A stretch of 20,804 nucleotides of DNA from Planctomycetota bacterium (GCA_026692885.1 JAPLNJ010000411.1:1-20804), one strand, 5' to 3'; numbered from the stretch's first letter, positions 8,224 to 16,487 are shown. Notes: generated from the letters alone by a model not told the origin. Program-made: numbers and translations.

Positions 8224-8742
8224 CGGGGTGGGCTGATGCAAAGTTGGGGTTGGTAGATGAAAGCAATCAGGCAGGTATTGTTTACGGAAGTTGGGCGGCA
8301 AAGACGGTGGATGTTCACTGGTCTTCTTGCCCTGAAGGGGCCAAAACAAATCAGCCCAGGGCACAGCGTCGCGGCGACAGCCGCAGAGCGACGCCCTGGG
8401 TATGGTATCGAAGCAACCTGGTAGCCCTGAAAGGGCGAAACAAGGCGGTTCCTCTCACGCGCATCGTTCGTCCGACGTGACCAAGGCTTGTTTCGCCCCT
8501 TCAGGGCTAGTGTTTCTCTATCCTCTCCTAACCCAGGGCGGCGCTACGCGGCGAACGCCGCTCCGCTCCGCTCTGCCCTGGGCTGCTATGTGGCTGCCCC
8601 TTTGGGGCGAAAACCTGTGGCTCACGATCAGCCCGTTGTCCCGAGCTGTCATGTGCGCCCCTGCGAGGCAAGAAGTGAAACAGACTCTCGCCCTTGCCAC
8701 CGTGCCAATTCCCCATGTCAACCCCAACATTGCATCGCCCTA
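8224..8742. other. Repeat-filled intergenic region
   Basis: About 520 bases contain no convincing gene. Three related palindromic units can be seen: a GC hairpin at 8355-8400, an inverted repeat pair 8423-8443/8488-8508, and a second GC hairpin at 8532-8582 followed by the small palindrome CCCCTTTGGGG near 8608. Open frames through here are repeat translations. Bases 8620-8742 show nothing recognisable. Confidence 0.6.
8324..8620. repeat. Compound palindromic repeat (CCCAGGGC hairpins plus 21-bp inverted repeat)
   Basis: The segment AGCCCTGAAAGGGCGAAACA at 8423-8442 (21 bases to 8443) pairs with 8488-8508 on the opposite strand with one mismatch. On either side are blocks bounded by CCCAGGGC and GCCCTGGG (8355-8362/8393-8400 and 8532-8539/8575-8582). 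A further partial CCCTGAAGGGGCCAAAAC occurs near 8330, and GCCCCTTTGGGGCGAAAAC near 8605. The whole looks like several copies of one dispersed non-coding element in opposing orientations. Confidence 0.6.
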
Positions 8743-8988
8743 GTGACGGAATACCCTGCACTCCAAGTTTCGGCCGGCGTTGCAGGGACCGCATCTGGGA
8801 GATGCGTCTTGACCAGCGGCAGGGACCAGACGCTCACGCTACGTCTGCCTGCAGCGGCAGCCATCCAGTCGGCCACGGTTCAGGAGGCGGAGTTGGCCGA
8901 GTCGGCACGAGGACCGAACTGCCGCGAACTGACGCTGAAAGCGGGCCGCTCCGCGCGGGTCGAGCTGGCGTTTTCCTCCACAAATTGA
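8743..8988 (+). pseudogene. Orphan C-terminal coding remnant, unrecognised beta-rich domain
   Basis: About 81 residues of protein-like sequence (ALQVSAGVAGTASGRCVL, QTLTLRLPAAAAIQSATV, CRELTLKAGRSARVELAF) end in TGA at 8986-8988. The alternating pattern resembles the closing beta-sandwich domain of bacterial glycoside hydrolases, but no family can be named. No start codon with a binding site precedes it; upstream in the same frame there is only repeat sequence. It is therefore probably the 3' end of a gene whose body was lost when the repeats to its left were inserted or recombined. Its last 109 bases overlap the 3' end of the convergent SHOCT-type gene. It could also be a chance open frame. 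Confidence 0.4.
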
Positions 8989-9626
8989 CTTCGGATCTGC
9001 TCGAACAGCGGCTTCTCCAGCAACGCCAACCACCATACTCCGAAGGCGCCAAACACTTCCACTTTGATCCTCGGCCCCCCGATACCTACACCCGACTTGA
9101 CTGTGCCAAAGCTAAACAGATAGTAGTTCTTGACCTCATAGGAATTTCTTGCCAAGACGGCGTTAGCCAAATTCTCAGGAACCCCGGCGATCACACTGTC
9201 TCGCAAGATGCTCTGACGAGTGGTCTGTTCCAGTTGGGCTTGGTCGGGATTGGTGAGCAGTGCCCCGAAAAGCGGCAGGATCCAAAACACGGCATGGACC
9301 ACCCGGGCGGGCACATGAATCAGCCGGGCGATGGTCTCCAAAGTGGAAATGGTAAACACCAAGCCACTGAACAGCAGGAGTATCCAGCGTCCGGTGGTCG
9401 GAGCGAACGCGAGTAAGGCGATCGCCAGCAACGCTAAACTGATGATGTAGCCGCACCCGATTTGCGGCCATTTCAGCCGGTCTTGCTGCGACTGATGGCT
9501 GGCATCTGCCCCTTTGGCCATGGCATCCAACAGCAGGCCCGCCTTCGCCTCCGCGAATTCCTTCTCGCTCAAGGCTCCGCTTAGGAGCAGTTCCTCTAGC
9601 TTTTGGATTTCCTGGTCGACATTCAT
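8880..9626 (-). CDS. SHOCT-type membrane protein
   Basis: The 248-residue product begins with a short helical hairpin, IQKLEELLLSGALSEKEFAE at residues 7-26, which fits the SHOCT (short C-terminal-like) motif, here at the N-terminus. Three hydrophobic segments follow at about 57-76, 80-103 and 106-124. A soluble part comes next, with RDSVIAGVP, NSYEVKNYYLFSFG and VEVFGAFGVWWL. This part somewhat resembles DUF4359-like proteins, but that is a weak impression. The ATG at 9626 has GGAAGG about six bases upstream, which supports the start. Residues 213-248 are translated antisense to the 8743-8988 remnant and are serine/arginine-rich, unlike the rest. The natural C-terminus may have been near residue 218, with the original stop lost. 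No biochemical function can be assigned. Confidence 0.7.
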   Translation of the reverse strand: MNVDQEIQKLEELLLSGALSEKEFAEAKAGLLLDAMAKGADASHQSQQDRLKWPQIGCGYIISLALLAIALLAFAPTTGRWILLLFSGLVFTISTLETIARLIHVPARVVHAVFWILPLFGALLTNPDQAQLEQTTRQSILRDSVIAGVPENLANAVLARNSYEVKNYYLFSFGTVKSGVGIGGPRIKVEVFGAFGVWWLALLEKPLFEQIRSQFVEENASSTRAERPAFSVSSRQFGPRADSANSAS

Positions 9627-9769
9627 GGACAGCCTTCCGAGCCAGGGTTCGAAGCCTCACGAACGTGTCGGTATTTGATAGACGATCATCAGTATCGCGG
9701 GAACAGGAACGCTGTCAAGCAGATGACGGCCACGACACTGCCGGGCGACCCGCGGATTACGCAACTTGC

Positions 9770-9968
9770 GTCACGCAGGAAACGTAGGCTACATTACGCA
9801 CGGCGGTGAAGCGATCCTGCTCGTAGGGTGCATCGAGCCAGCGATTTGCTGGATACCTCGGCGCTCTGCAAGCAGGGGCCACGGTTGCACGCTGGGAATC
9901 GGCGATTGCCGCTGGCGACGATGCACCAAGAGGTTGGGCAAGCTTGATGTACCCTACATTACGCACGG
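9770..9968. repeat. Repeat element with flanking direct repeats and internal inverted repeat, next to the GH38-like gene
   Basis: CTACATTACGCACGG occurs as an exact 15-base direct repeat at 9789-9803 and 9954-9968. Between them is an imperfect inverted repeat: GGTGCATCGAGCCAGCG at 9828-9844 against CGCTGGCGACGATGCACC at 9910-9927. A small palindrome TGCGTCACGCA lies near 9768. The right-hand direct repeat overlaps the first base of the Shine-Dalgarno of the next gene (GGAAGGAG, 9967-9974). The open frame upstream of 9982 reads through this element but is not considered coding. Confidence 0.6.
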
Positions 9969-9981
9969 AAGGAGTCGACCG

Positions 9982-12678
9982 ATGAGCCGAGGAGTGTTCG
10001 TCCTGTTCACCGCGCTGCTGTGCGCGGGTTCTGCCGGCTGGTCTGCGGAGTCCGCCAATCGGGCGGCCGTACCCGCCGCCATCGTTTCGCCACCTGCCAT
10101 GGAGGACATCTCCTTCTGCAAGGAAGTGCTGATCCTGCACCACAGCCATGTGGATGTGGGCTTCACGCATCCGCAGTCGATGTACTGGGAACTCCAGAAG
10201 GACTACCTGAACGCGGCCTTGGACATGCTCGACCGCACCGAGGACTGGCCGGACGACCTCTCCCGGCCCCGCTGGACCGCCGAAGTGACCGCGCCGGTGA
10301 TGCGCTGGCTGACAACTGCCGCACCCGAGGATGTCGCCCGGCTTGCGAAACATCTCAAGTCCGGTCGCTTCGGCATCTCCGGGTTCGAGTACAACACGAC
10401 GCCGCTCTGTTCGGCGGAGAGCCTGGCGCGCCAGCTCTACCCGATCCGCCTGCTCCGCGAGAAACTCGGCGCCGAGATCCGGACGGTGAACCAGCACGAC
10501 GTCACCGGGCTCCCGTGGACTGCGGTGGACCTGCTCCTCGATAGCCAGATCGAATTGCTCATTATGGCCATCAACCTGCACCTCAGCGGCACCCCGCTGC
10601 CGCGTCCGGCGGTCTATCGCTGGACCGGACCCAGCGGCCGCGAATTGCTGGTGCTGAACGGCGAACACTACAGCATGTTCGACCAGTGGTGTGACACCAA
10701 CACCCGCAACCTCGACACCATCCAGGCTGGGCTGACCAAGTACCTGCGGCATGTCAAGGGCCTGAAGTACCCCTACGACTTCGTCTACCTATCCGCCACC
10801 CACGCGCCGTTGATGTACGACAACTCGCCGCCGAACCAGGACCTGCCCGGCATCGTCCGCCAGTGGAACGAGGAGGGTCGTCAGCCACGGTTGCGTCTGG
10901 TGACCCCGAACGAGTTGCTCGCCCGCCTCCGACAGATTCCGCGCGACCAGATTCCCCTCGTGACCGGCGACTGGACCGATTACTGGAACTTCGGCTGCGC
11001 CAGTTCCGCCGCCGAGACCTGCCTCTCCCGCCAAATGACCGCCAACGCCGTCGCCATCGATCTGCTCCGCACGTGGAACCGACCCGCTCCTCGGCTGACG
11101 ACGGAGGTCGAACGGCTGTGGGCCGATATCCACCTCTACAACGAGCACACTTGGGGTGCCCACAACGCGTTGGATGCTGACCATCCGTTCGTCGTCACGC
11201 AATGGAATCTTAAGTCCCACCCGGTCTACGATGGCCAACCGCTCTCCGATTTCCTCCTGCGGAAGGAACTGCACCTGCTGGTCGGCAACCCCTGGCAAGC
11301 GTGGCAGACCGCGGGGGTGCTGGTGGTCAACCCCAGCGGCCTGCGCCAGACTTATTACGTCCCCGGCACGTGGCAGGGCGGTGGCAAACGCATCGAATCC
11401 AGTTTTATGGGCACCGCTCGTGAGCGGACCGCCCGCCCCCTCGACAACCTCTACGGCCCGGTGGAACTGGAAGCGTACAGTTGGCAAGTCATGCCGTGGT
11501 CGCAACTGACCCTGGCGCCGGCGGCCGATTCGCTCCGGACAGGCCCCGACTTCATCGAGACCGACCACTACCGGCTGACCTTCGAGCCCGCCAGCGGCAA
11601 GGTCACGGGCCTGCTGGACAAGCGACAGGCGAGGCAAATTGTCGCGCCCGCTGCGCCCTGGGGTTTCTTCCAACTGGTTCACGAGCGTCCCAGCAACAAC
11701 GACCGTCAAGCCTTCCATGTCCGCAGCGTCGAAGGCGAGCGGTATGGCCGGACGGGCTGGAAGCCCGACTGGCAGGCGACCCGCACGAGCTATACCGGAC
11801 CCGTGCGCTGCGCGATCCAACGGCACCGGCGTTCCGCCACGCTGGTGATCCAGGGGCAGGCCGCAGGTCTCACCGGACTGGAACAGCGCATCACGCTGCA
11901 CGCCGACTCCCCGTTGATCGACCTGTCGGCTCGGTTCTTGAAGCAGGACGTCCGCACGCCGGAGTCGATCTACTTCGCCTTTCCGCTGAACCTGCCCGCC
12001 GATTGGCAGGCCCACTTCGACACGGCCGGTATCCCGACCGAGCTCGACACCGAGCAAATTCCCGGCACCTGTCGCGACTGGGTCACCGTAGACACCTGGG
12101 CCAATGTCCAACAAGGGGACTTCGGCGTCACGCTCTACTGTCCCGATGCCCCGCTGGTGCAGATTGGAAACTTCCATTGGGCCCAGAAGCAGGCCGCCAT
12201 TCCGCGCCAGCAGAATCCGGTGTTGCTCGCCTGGCCGTTGAATAACTACTGGGAAACCAACTTCCGTGCCAGCCAACCGGGACTGGTCGAGTTCCGCTAC
12301 AGCTTCAGGAGTCACGGCCAGTTCGATCCGGTGCGGGCCGTGCGGGAAGGCCAGCAGACCTGCCAGCCGCCCGTGACGCACTTGGTGCTCGACGACGCCA
12401 CGCCGCGGCAGGGCAGGTTCCTGGACGTCTCGTGCGACAACGTGGTGGTCACCCACGTCAAACCGGCGGAGGACGGCGGAGGGACCATCGTCCGGTTGGT
12501 CAATCTCGGCGACCGGCCTGTCAACTCGCGGATCGCGATCCCTGGCCGCGAGGTAAGCGCAGCGTGGCGGTGTGGCACGCTGGAGGACAAGCGGTGCGAA
12601 CTGCCACTGGCCGCCGGTTCCGCGGTCTGCGAACTGCAGCCGCGCCAGATCACCACCCTCCTGCTTTTCTTGCGTTGA
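9982..12678 (+). CDS. Secreted GH38-like alpha-mannosidase
   Basis: The 898-residue product has a signal peptide (residues 1-21, MSRGVFVLFTALLCAGSAGW then SAES). The N-terminal catalytic region opens with ILHHSHVDVGFTHPQ; the H56-x-D58 pair is the zinc-binding signature of GH38 enzymes. It continues with TVNQHDVTGLPWTAVDLLL, a region near the usual catalytic aspartate, and with LYNEHTWGAHNALDADHP around 385-402, matching the conserved EHTWG block. The C-terminal half is beta-rich and fits the GH38 sandwich domains (GDFGVTLYCPDAPLVQIGNF and following). It probably removes alpha-linked mannose outside the cytoplasm. The start at 9982 is set by GGAAGGAG seven bases upstream and by the signal peptide. 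The next gene lies 344 bases downstream, so co-transcription is uncertain. Some such proteins are annotated only as GH38-like domains of unknown function, and substrate specificity is unproven. Confidence 0.85.
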   Translation: MSRGVFVLFTALLCAGSAGWSAESANRAAVPAAIVSPPAMEDISFCKEVLILHHSHVDVGFTHPQSMYWELQKDYLNAALDMLDRTEDWPDDLSRPRWTAEVTAPVMRWLTTAAPEDVARLAKHLKSGRFGISGFEYNTTPLCSAESLARQLYPIRLLREKLGAEIRTVNQHDVTGLPWTAVDLLLDSQIELLIMAINLHLSGTPLPRPAVYRWTGPSGRELLVLNGEHYSMFDQWCDTNTRNLDTIQAGLTKYLRHVKGLKYPYDFVYLSATHAPLMYDNSPPNQDLPGIVRQWNEEGRQPRLRLVTPNELLARLRQIPRDQIPLVTGDWTDYWNFGCASSAAETCLSRQMTANAVAIDLLRTWNRPAPRLTTEVERLWADIHLYNEHTWGAHNALDADHPFVVTQWNLKSHPVYDGQPLSDFLLRKELHLLVGNPWQAWQTAGVLVVNPSGLRQTYYVPGTWQGGGKRIESSFMGTARERTARPLDNLYGPVELEAYSWQVMPWSQLTLAPAADSLRTGPDFIETDHYRLTFEPASGKVTGLLDKRQARQIVAPAAPWGFFQLVHERPSNNDRQAFHVRSVEGERYGRTGWKPDWQATRTSYTGPVRCAIQRHRRSATLVIQGQAAGLTGLEQRITLHADSPLIDLSARFLKQDVRTPESIYFAFPLNLPADWQAHFDTAGIPTELDTEQIPGTCRDWVTVDTWANVQQGDFGVTLYCPDAPLVQIGNFHWAQKQAAIPRQQNPVLLAWPLNNYWETNFRASQPGLVEFRYSFRSHGQFDPVRAVREGQQTCQPPVTHLVLDDATPRQGRFLDVSCDNVVVTHVKPAEDGGGTIVRLVNLGDRPVNSRIAIPGREVSAAWRCGTLEDKRCELPLAAGSAVCELQPRQITTLLLFLR

Positions 12679-13022
12679 CCCCACGGATGGCAAGGCCTGC
12701 CCACGGATGGGTTAACGCGATTTTCGTTCTTCCCGTCAAAGTCAAGTTTTCACTTGTCCAGGGCGAATTTGGCCTTCCCCAACCGTCGACTTCCTGTAAG
12801 ACTATTGGGTTCCTCGCGAAGGCGGCTCGGGCTGCGCTTCGTAGCCTCGGACCACGGATGTCCCTCCGGTGGCTGACAGCCAAGAATAAACGAGACCCGG
12901 TCACACCGGGTTTCTGCCGCCAGGCTCTTCCGCTCGCCTTCGGTCTTCCCTTGGATGTGAATGCGATCGGGGCCCTGTTTATTGCAAGTGGTGCGGAATC
13001 CGTCCGCCGACAAAGGTATACC
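12679..13022. other. Intergenic region upstream of EF-G
   Basis: These 344 bases hold no gene. CCACGGATGG is repeated exactly at 12681-12690 and 12701-12710 (20-base period), and CCACGGATG recurs near 12851. A small hairpin, ACCCGG-TCACA-CCGGGT at 12895-12911, lies about 110 bases before the EF-G start and could be part of a leader or a weak terminator, but it has only a short T-run. No convincing promoter was identified. Confidence 0.5.
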
Positions 13023-15110
13023 ATGACTCTCGCCAACTTAAGAAACATCGGCATCTCCGCCCACATCGACTCGGGCAAGACCACGCTCAGCGAGCGGATG
13101 CTGTACTACACCGGTCGCATCCACAAGATGGAGGAAGTTCACGGCGACGGTTCCGGGGCCACCATGGATCACATGGAGTTGGAGAAGGAACGCGGTATCA
13201 CGATTACCAGCGCCGCCACCCAGATCAACTGGCACGACCACACGATCAACCTGATCGACACGCCGGGCCACGTCGATTTCACGGTCGAAGTGGAACGTAG
13301 CCTCCGTGTTCTGGACGGGGCCGTGCTGGTGTTGTGCGCGGTCGGCGGCGTGCAATCGCAGTCGTTGACGGTGGATCGCCAGATGAATCGGTACCACGTG
13401 CCGCGTCTGGCCTTCATCAACAAGATGGACCGCACCGGAGCGGAGCCGTTTCGCGTAGTCCGGGAGATGCACGAGAAATTGGGCGACGACGCCATCCTGA
13501 TGCAGTATCCCATCGGCGCGGGCGACAAATTCGAGGGCCTGATCGACTTGGTGACCATGCAGGCCGTGTACAACGAGGGCGAGGACGGAGAGACCATCCG
13601 CGTCGCCCCGATCCCCGCAGAACTCCTGGATTGGGCTCGCGAGGGCCGCGAAAAGATGCTCGAATCGCTGGCAATGTACAGCGACGATCTCATGGAACGG
13701 CTGCTCTCCGGGGAAACGGTTTCCGAGGAACTGATTCATCACGTGGCGCGGGCCGCTTGCCAGCAGCAAGATGCGACGCCCGTGTTCCTCGGCTCGGCCT
13801 TTCGGAACAAGGGCGTGCAGACCTTGTTAGACGCCATTATCCGCTATCTGCCTTCGCCGCTGGATCGGCAGGTCAGCGCCAAACAGTGCGATGAAGCCGA
13901 AACGCCGCTGCTCCTGGAGCCGGATCCGACGAAGCCGTTTGTCGGTATGGCGTTCAAGATCGTCGACGATCCATACGGCCAGCTGACCTTCCTGCGGATC
14001 TACCAAGGCCAGATCACCAAGGGCGGCACCTACTTCAACCAGCGCATGTCGCGCAAGGAACGCTTCAGCCGCATCGTGCGCATGCATGCCGACAAGCGGG
14101 CAGAAATCGACTGCGCCAGCGCGGGAGACATTGTGGCCGTGATGGGGATCGACTGCGCCAGTGGCGACACGTACGCGTCGGAGCTGAAGTACTGTACGCT
14201 TGAAAGCATGTTCGTGGCGGAGCCGGTGATCCGTGTCGCCGTCAGTCCGGAGAATCGCGCCGACGCGGACAAGTTGGGCAAGGCCCTGGCCCGCTTTCGC
14301 AAGGAGGATCCGACCTTCCGCGTCAACACCGATCAAGAGACCTCCGAGATCCTGATCGCCGGCATGGGCGAACTGCACCTGGAGATCTACCTGGAGCGGA
14401 TCCGGCGTGAATACAACGTGAACGTCATCGCCGGCCCACCCAAGGTCAGCTACCGCGAGGCGCCGACCCAGGTCGTACCGTTCGACTACCGACATAAGAA
14501 ACAGACCGGCGGTTCCGGCCAGTTCGCTCACATTGTCGGTCGGCTGGAACCGCTGGCGGAGGGCTTCGAGGAACCGTTCGTGTTCGAAGATGAGGTTACT
14601 GGTGGGCGTATTCCCAAGCAGTACATTCCCTCCGTGGAAAAGGGATTTCGGAACAGTATTCACAAAGGTCCGGTGGCAGGCTATCCCGTCGTGGGCGTGC
14701 AAATCGTCTTGACGGACGGTTCCTACCATGAGGTGGACAGCAGCGACCGGGCGTTCCAGACCGCCGCTCAGGGCTGTTTCCGCGAAGTGTTCCCCAAAGC
14801 CAAACCGGTGCTGCTGGAACCGATCATGAAAATTGAAGCCGAAGCGCCGCAATCCTATCAGGGTTCGATTACCGGCGACCTGACCAGCCGCCGAGGCATC
14901 ATCGTGGGCAGCGACTTGCGCGAGGGGATTGCCAAAATCACGGCCGACGTGCCCCTCGCCGAGACGTTCGGGTACGCCACGGACCTGCGGAGCATGACCC
15001 AGGGGCAGGGGACCTTCACCATGGAACTGTTGTGCTATCGCCGGGTGCCGGCCAGCGTCCAGGAAGACATCGTGGCCAAACGCAAAGAAGCCGCCCGCGA
15101 GGGGCGGTAG
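13023..15110 (+). CDS. fusA: Elongation factor G, mitochondrial/spdEFG1-like type
   Basis: The 695-residue protein is a full-length EF-G, the GTPase that drives ribosomal translocation. The GTPase motifs are complete: AHIDSGKT at 13-20, RGIT at 57-60, DTPGH at 79-83 and NKMD at 133-136. The P-loop reads DSGKTTLSER, where common bacterial EF-G has DAGKTTTTER. Together with GATMDHMELEKERGITITSA and LVLCAVGGVQSQSLTVDRQM this matches the mitochondrial EF-G1 / spdEFG1 lineage known from spirochaetes and planctomycetes. Domains II to V follow in normal order (GMGELHLEIYLERIRREY, YHEVDSSDRAFQTAAQGC, GDLTSRRGIIVG). AAAGG lies six bases before the ATG at 13023; the open frame extending upstream has no EF-G similarity. 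It is not next to rpsL, rpsG or tuf in this window, unlike the classical str operon. Confidence 0.95.
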   Translation: MTLANLRNIGISAHIDSGKTTLSERMLYYTGRIHKMEEVHGDGSGATMDHMELEKERGITITSAATQINWHDHTINLIDTPGHVDFTVEVERSLRVLDGAVLVLCAVGGVQSQSLTVDRQMNRYHVPRLAFINKMDRTGAEPFRVVREMHEKLGDDAILMQYPIGAGDKFEGLIDLVTMQAVYNEGEDGETIRVAPIPAELLDWAREGREKMLESLAMYSDDLMERLLSGETVSEELIHHVARAACQQQDATPVFLGSAFRNKGVQTLLDAIIRYLPSPLDRQVSAKQCDEAETPLLLEPDPTKPFVGMAFKIVDDPYGQLTFLRIYQGQITKGGTYFNQRMSRKERFSRIVRMHADKRAEIDCASAGDIVAVMGIDCASGDTYASELKYCTLESMFVAEPVIRVAVSPENRADADKLGKALARFRKEDPTFRVNTDQETSEILIAGMGELHLEIYLERIRREYNVNVIAGPPKVSYREAPTQVVPFDYRHKKQTGGSGQFAHIVGRLEPLAEGFEEPFVFEDEVTGGRIPKQYIPSVEKGFRNSIHKGPVAGYPVVGVQIVLTDGSYHEVDSSDRAFQTAAQGCFREVFPKAKPVLLEPIMKIEAEAPQSYQGSITGDLTSRRGIIVGSDLREGIAKITADVPLAETFGYATDLRSMTQGQGTFTMELLCYRRVPASVQEDIVAKRKEAAREGR

Positions 15111-15174
15111 CGCCACGGCCACTTACTTTGCATTCGGACATGGTGAGCCGCAAGGCGCTAGCCGCGGGTTCTCT

Positions 15175-15247
15175 CGTTCCCAGGCTCCGCCTGGGAACGC
15201 ACTGCCTTGCCGGCTCCGCCGGCCTTGTTTGCGAGGCGGAGCCTCGC
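15175..15247. repeat. Triple-hairpin repeat (GTTCCCAGG family)
   Basis: Three perfect hairpins follow one another: CGTTCCCAGG/CCTGGGAACG (15175-15184/15190-15199, loop CTCCG), GCCGGC/GCCGGC (15209-15214/15218-15223, loop TCC) and GCGAGGC/GCCTCGC (15231-15237/15241-15247, loop GGA). The first shares its GTTCCCA...TGGGAAC frame with the hairpins at 18018-18042 and 18098-18122, but the inner stem differs on both arms. It begins 65 bases after the EF-G stop. Confidence 0.7.
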
Positions 15248-15290
15248 TTCCAGTGAGTTACCTTGCGGCCAAGGGACAAGCCGCCTGCGG

Positions 15291-15411
15291 GGTCAGGCGA
15301 GCGGCAGGAAATAACTTACCCGTAGGTCGGCCTTTCCAGGCCGATCGGGACGGTCTTGGAAGACCATCCTACATTAAGTCGGGTAAGTTATTTCCTGCCG
15401 CTCACCTCACC
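15291..15411. repeat. MITE-like element with perfect 24-bp terminal inverted repeats
   Basis: Bases 15299-15322 are the exact reverse complement of 15380-15403 (24 of 24; the arm begins GAGCGGCAGGAAATAACTTA). The match extends outwards to 15291 and 15411 with two mismatches in eight bases. The interior of 57 bases has two hairpins: TCGGCCT/AGGCCGA (15327-15333/15338-15344, loop TTCC) and GGTCTT/AAGACC (15352-15357/15360-15365), enclosed by GTAGG and CCTAC. No coding capacity is present. It lies 45 bases upstream of the MtaA-like gene. Confidence 0.75.
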
Positions 15412-15455
15412 GTCTTGGCACATTGGCGCAACCTGCTCGCGCGGCTGGAGAATTT

Positions 15456-16487
15456 ATGAACCGACAACGTTTCCTGGAAGCGCTCGTAAGAAAACACACC
15501 GCCGGGCGGCCGGTGGTCGGCACCGGCACGTCGATTGCCTGTCAGGATCTGATGCGGCTGACCGGGTCGTTTTTTCCCGAAGCGCATCTCGATGCCGAGA
15601 AAATGGCCGGCTTGGCGCTGGCCGGACACACCGTGCTGGGGCTGGACGTGGTGATGCCGCTGTTCTCCGTTTGTCATGAGGCGGCGGCGATGGGCTGCCA
15701 CGTCAACTGGGGCAGCCCCACCGCGATGCCAGAAAGCGGACCACCTATCTTTCAAGGTCTCGATGACATTCGCATTCCTAGCGACTTGCTGCAACGGCCC
15801 GGCTGTGCCGTGCCGCTGGCGGCGATCCGCCTGTTGAAGAAACGCTTGGGCGACGATGCGGCCGTGTGCGGCAAAGTTTTCGGAAGTTGGACCCAGAGTT
15901 ACCACTACTTCGGCATTGAGAACTTCTTGATGGGCACGCTCGACGATCCGGGCAAGACGCAGGCGATACTGGAACGATTGCTGCCGGTGACCGTGATGTT
16001 CGCCCAGGCGCAGCTCGATGCGGGGGCTGACTGTATCCTGCTGGCCGATCACGTGACCCGCGATTTGTGCGGCCCGCGAGCCTATGAGACGTTCGTGATG
16101 CCGCTGCATCAACGCTTGGCCGAAGAAATCAAGGCGCCGGTGATCCTGCATATCTGTGGCAACACGTCGGACCGCATCGAGATGATCGCACAGACCGGTC
16201 TGGCCTGCTTCCATTGGGACACAAAGAGTGGTCCCCCGGAGTTGGTGCGCGAGTTGGCCGGGTCGCGACTGGCGCTGATGGGCGGGGTCAGCAACTACCT
16301 GCTCTTGCGGGGCACGCCCGAACAAGTGGCCGCCCAGTCGGCGACGGCGGTCAGCGCCGGCATCGACGTGGTGGGCCCGGAATGCGCGATCCCGCTTTCC
16401 ACGCCGCTGCAGAATCTCCAGGCTGTGGCCAGCCCTGCCGGAACCTGTTATTCTGCTGCTACCCGCCGGTTTCGTCCCACCCCTTGA
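15456..16487 (+). CDS. Uroporphyrinogen decarboxylase superfamily protein, MtaA/CmuA-type corrinoid methyltransferase
   Basis: The 343-residue length fits MtaA/MtbA/CmuA proteins, which move methyl groups between a corrinoid carrier and a thiol using zinc. The zinc signature H-x-C-x(n)-C is complete: H232 and C234 in LHICGNTSDR and C310 in VVGPECAIPLSTPLQNLQAV. True uroporphyrinogen decarboxylase (HemE) lacks this motif and has an arginine-rich N-terminus not seen here. Other marks are FGSWTQSYHYFG, DAGADCILLADHVT and GTPEQV. GGAG at 15447-15450 lies five bases before the ATG, and no signal peptide is present, so the protein is cytoplasmic. It is followed after 64 bases by a Gfo/Idh/MocA gene on the same strand, probably as one transcript. 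No corrinoid protein gene is nearby. The C-terminal tail (PAGTCYSAATRRFRPTP) looks atypical and may be a small alteration. The methyl donor and acceptor are unknown. Confidence 0.82.
   Translation: MNRQRFLEALVRKHTAGRPVVGTGTSIACQDLMRLTGSFFPEAHLDAEKMAGLALAGHTVLGLDVVMPLFSVCHEAAAMGCHVNWGSPTAMPESGPPIFQGLDDIRIPSDLLQRPGCAVPLAAIRLLKKRLGDDAAVCGKVFGSWTQSYHYFGIENFLMGTLDDPGKTQAILERLLPVTVMFAQAQLDAGADCILLADHVTRDLCGPRAYETFVMPLHQRLAEEIKAPVILHICGNTSDRIEMIAQTGLACFHWDTKSGPPELVRELAGSRLALMGGVSNYLLLRGTPEQVAAQSATAVSAGIDVVGPECAIPLSTPLQNLQAVASPAGTCYSAATRRFRPTP

Noticed and set aside
8694..9416. Plus-strand open frame of 240 codons over the remnant and the SHOCT-type gene
   Set aside because: It is in a different frame from the protein-like remnant and antisense to the membrane protein; no recognisable pattern.
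10789..12693. Minus-strand open frame of 634 codons across the mannosidase gene
   Set aside because: It is the antisense shadow of the GH38-like gene, with arginine/glycine/valine-rich low-information translation and no binding site.
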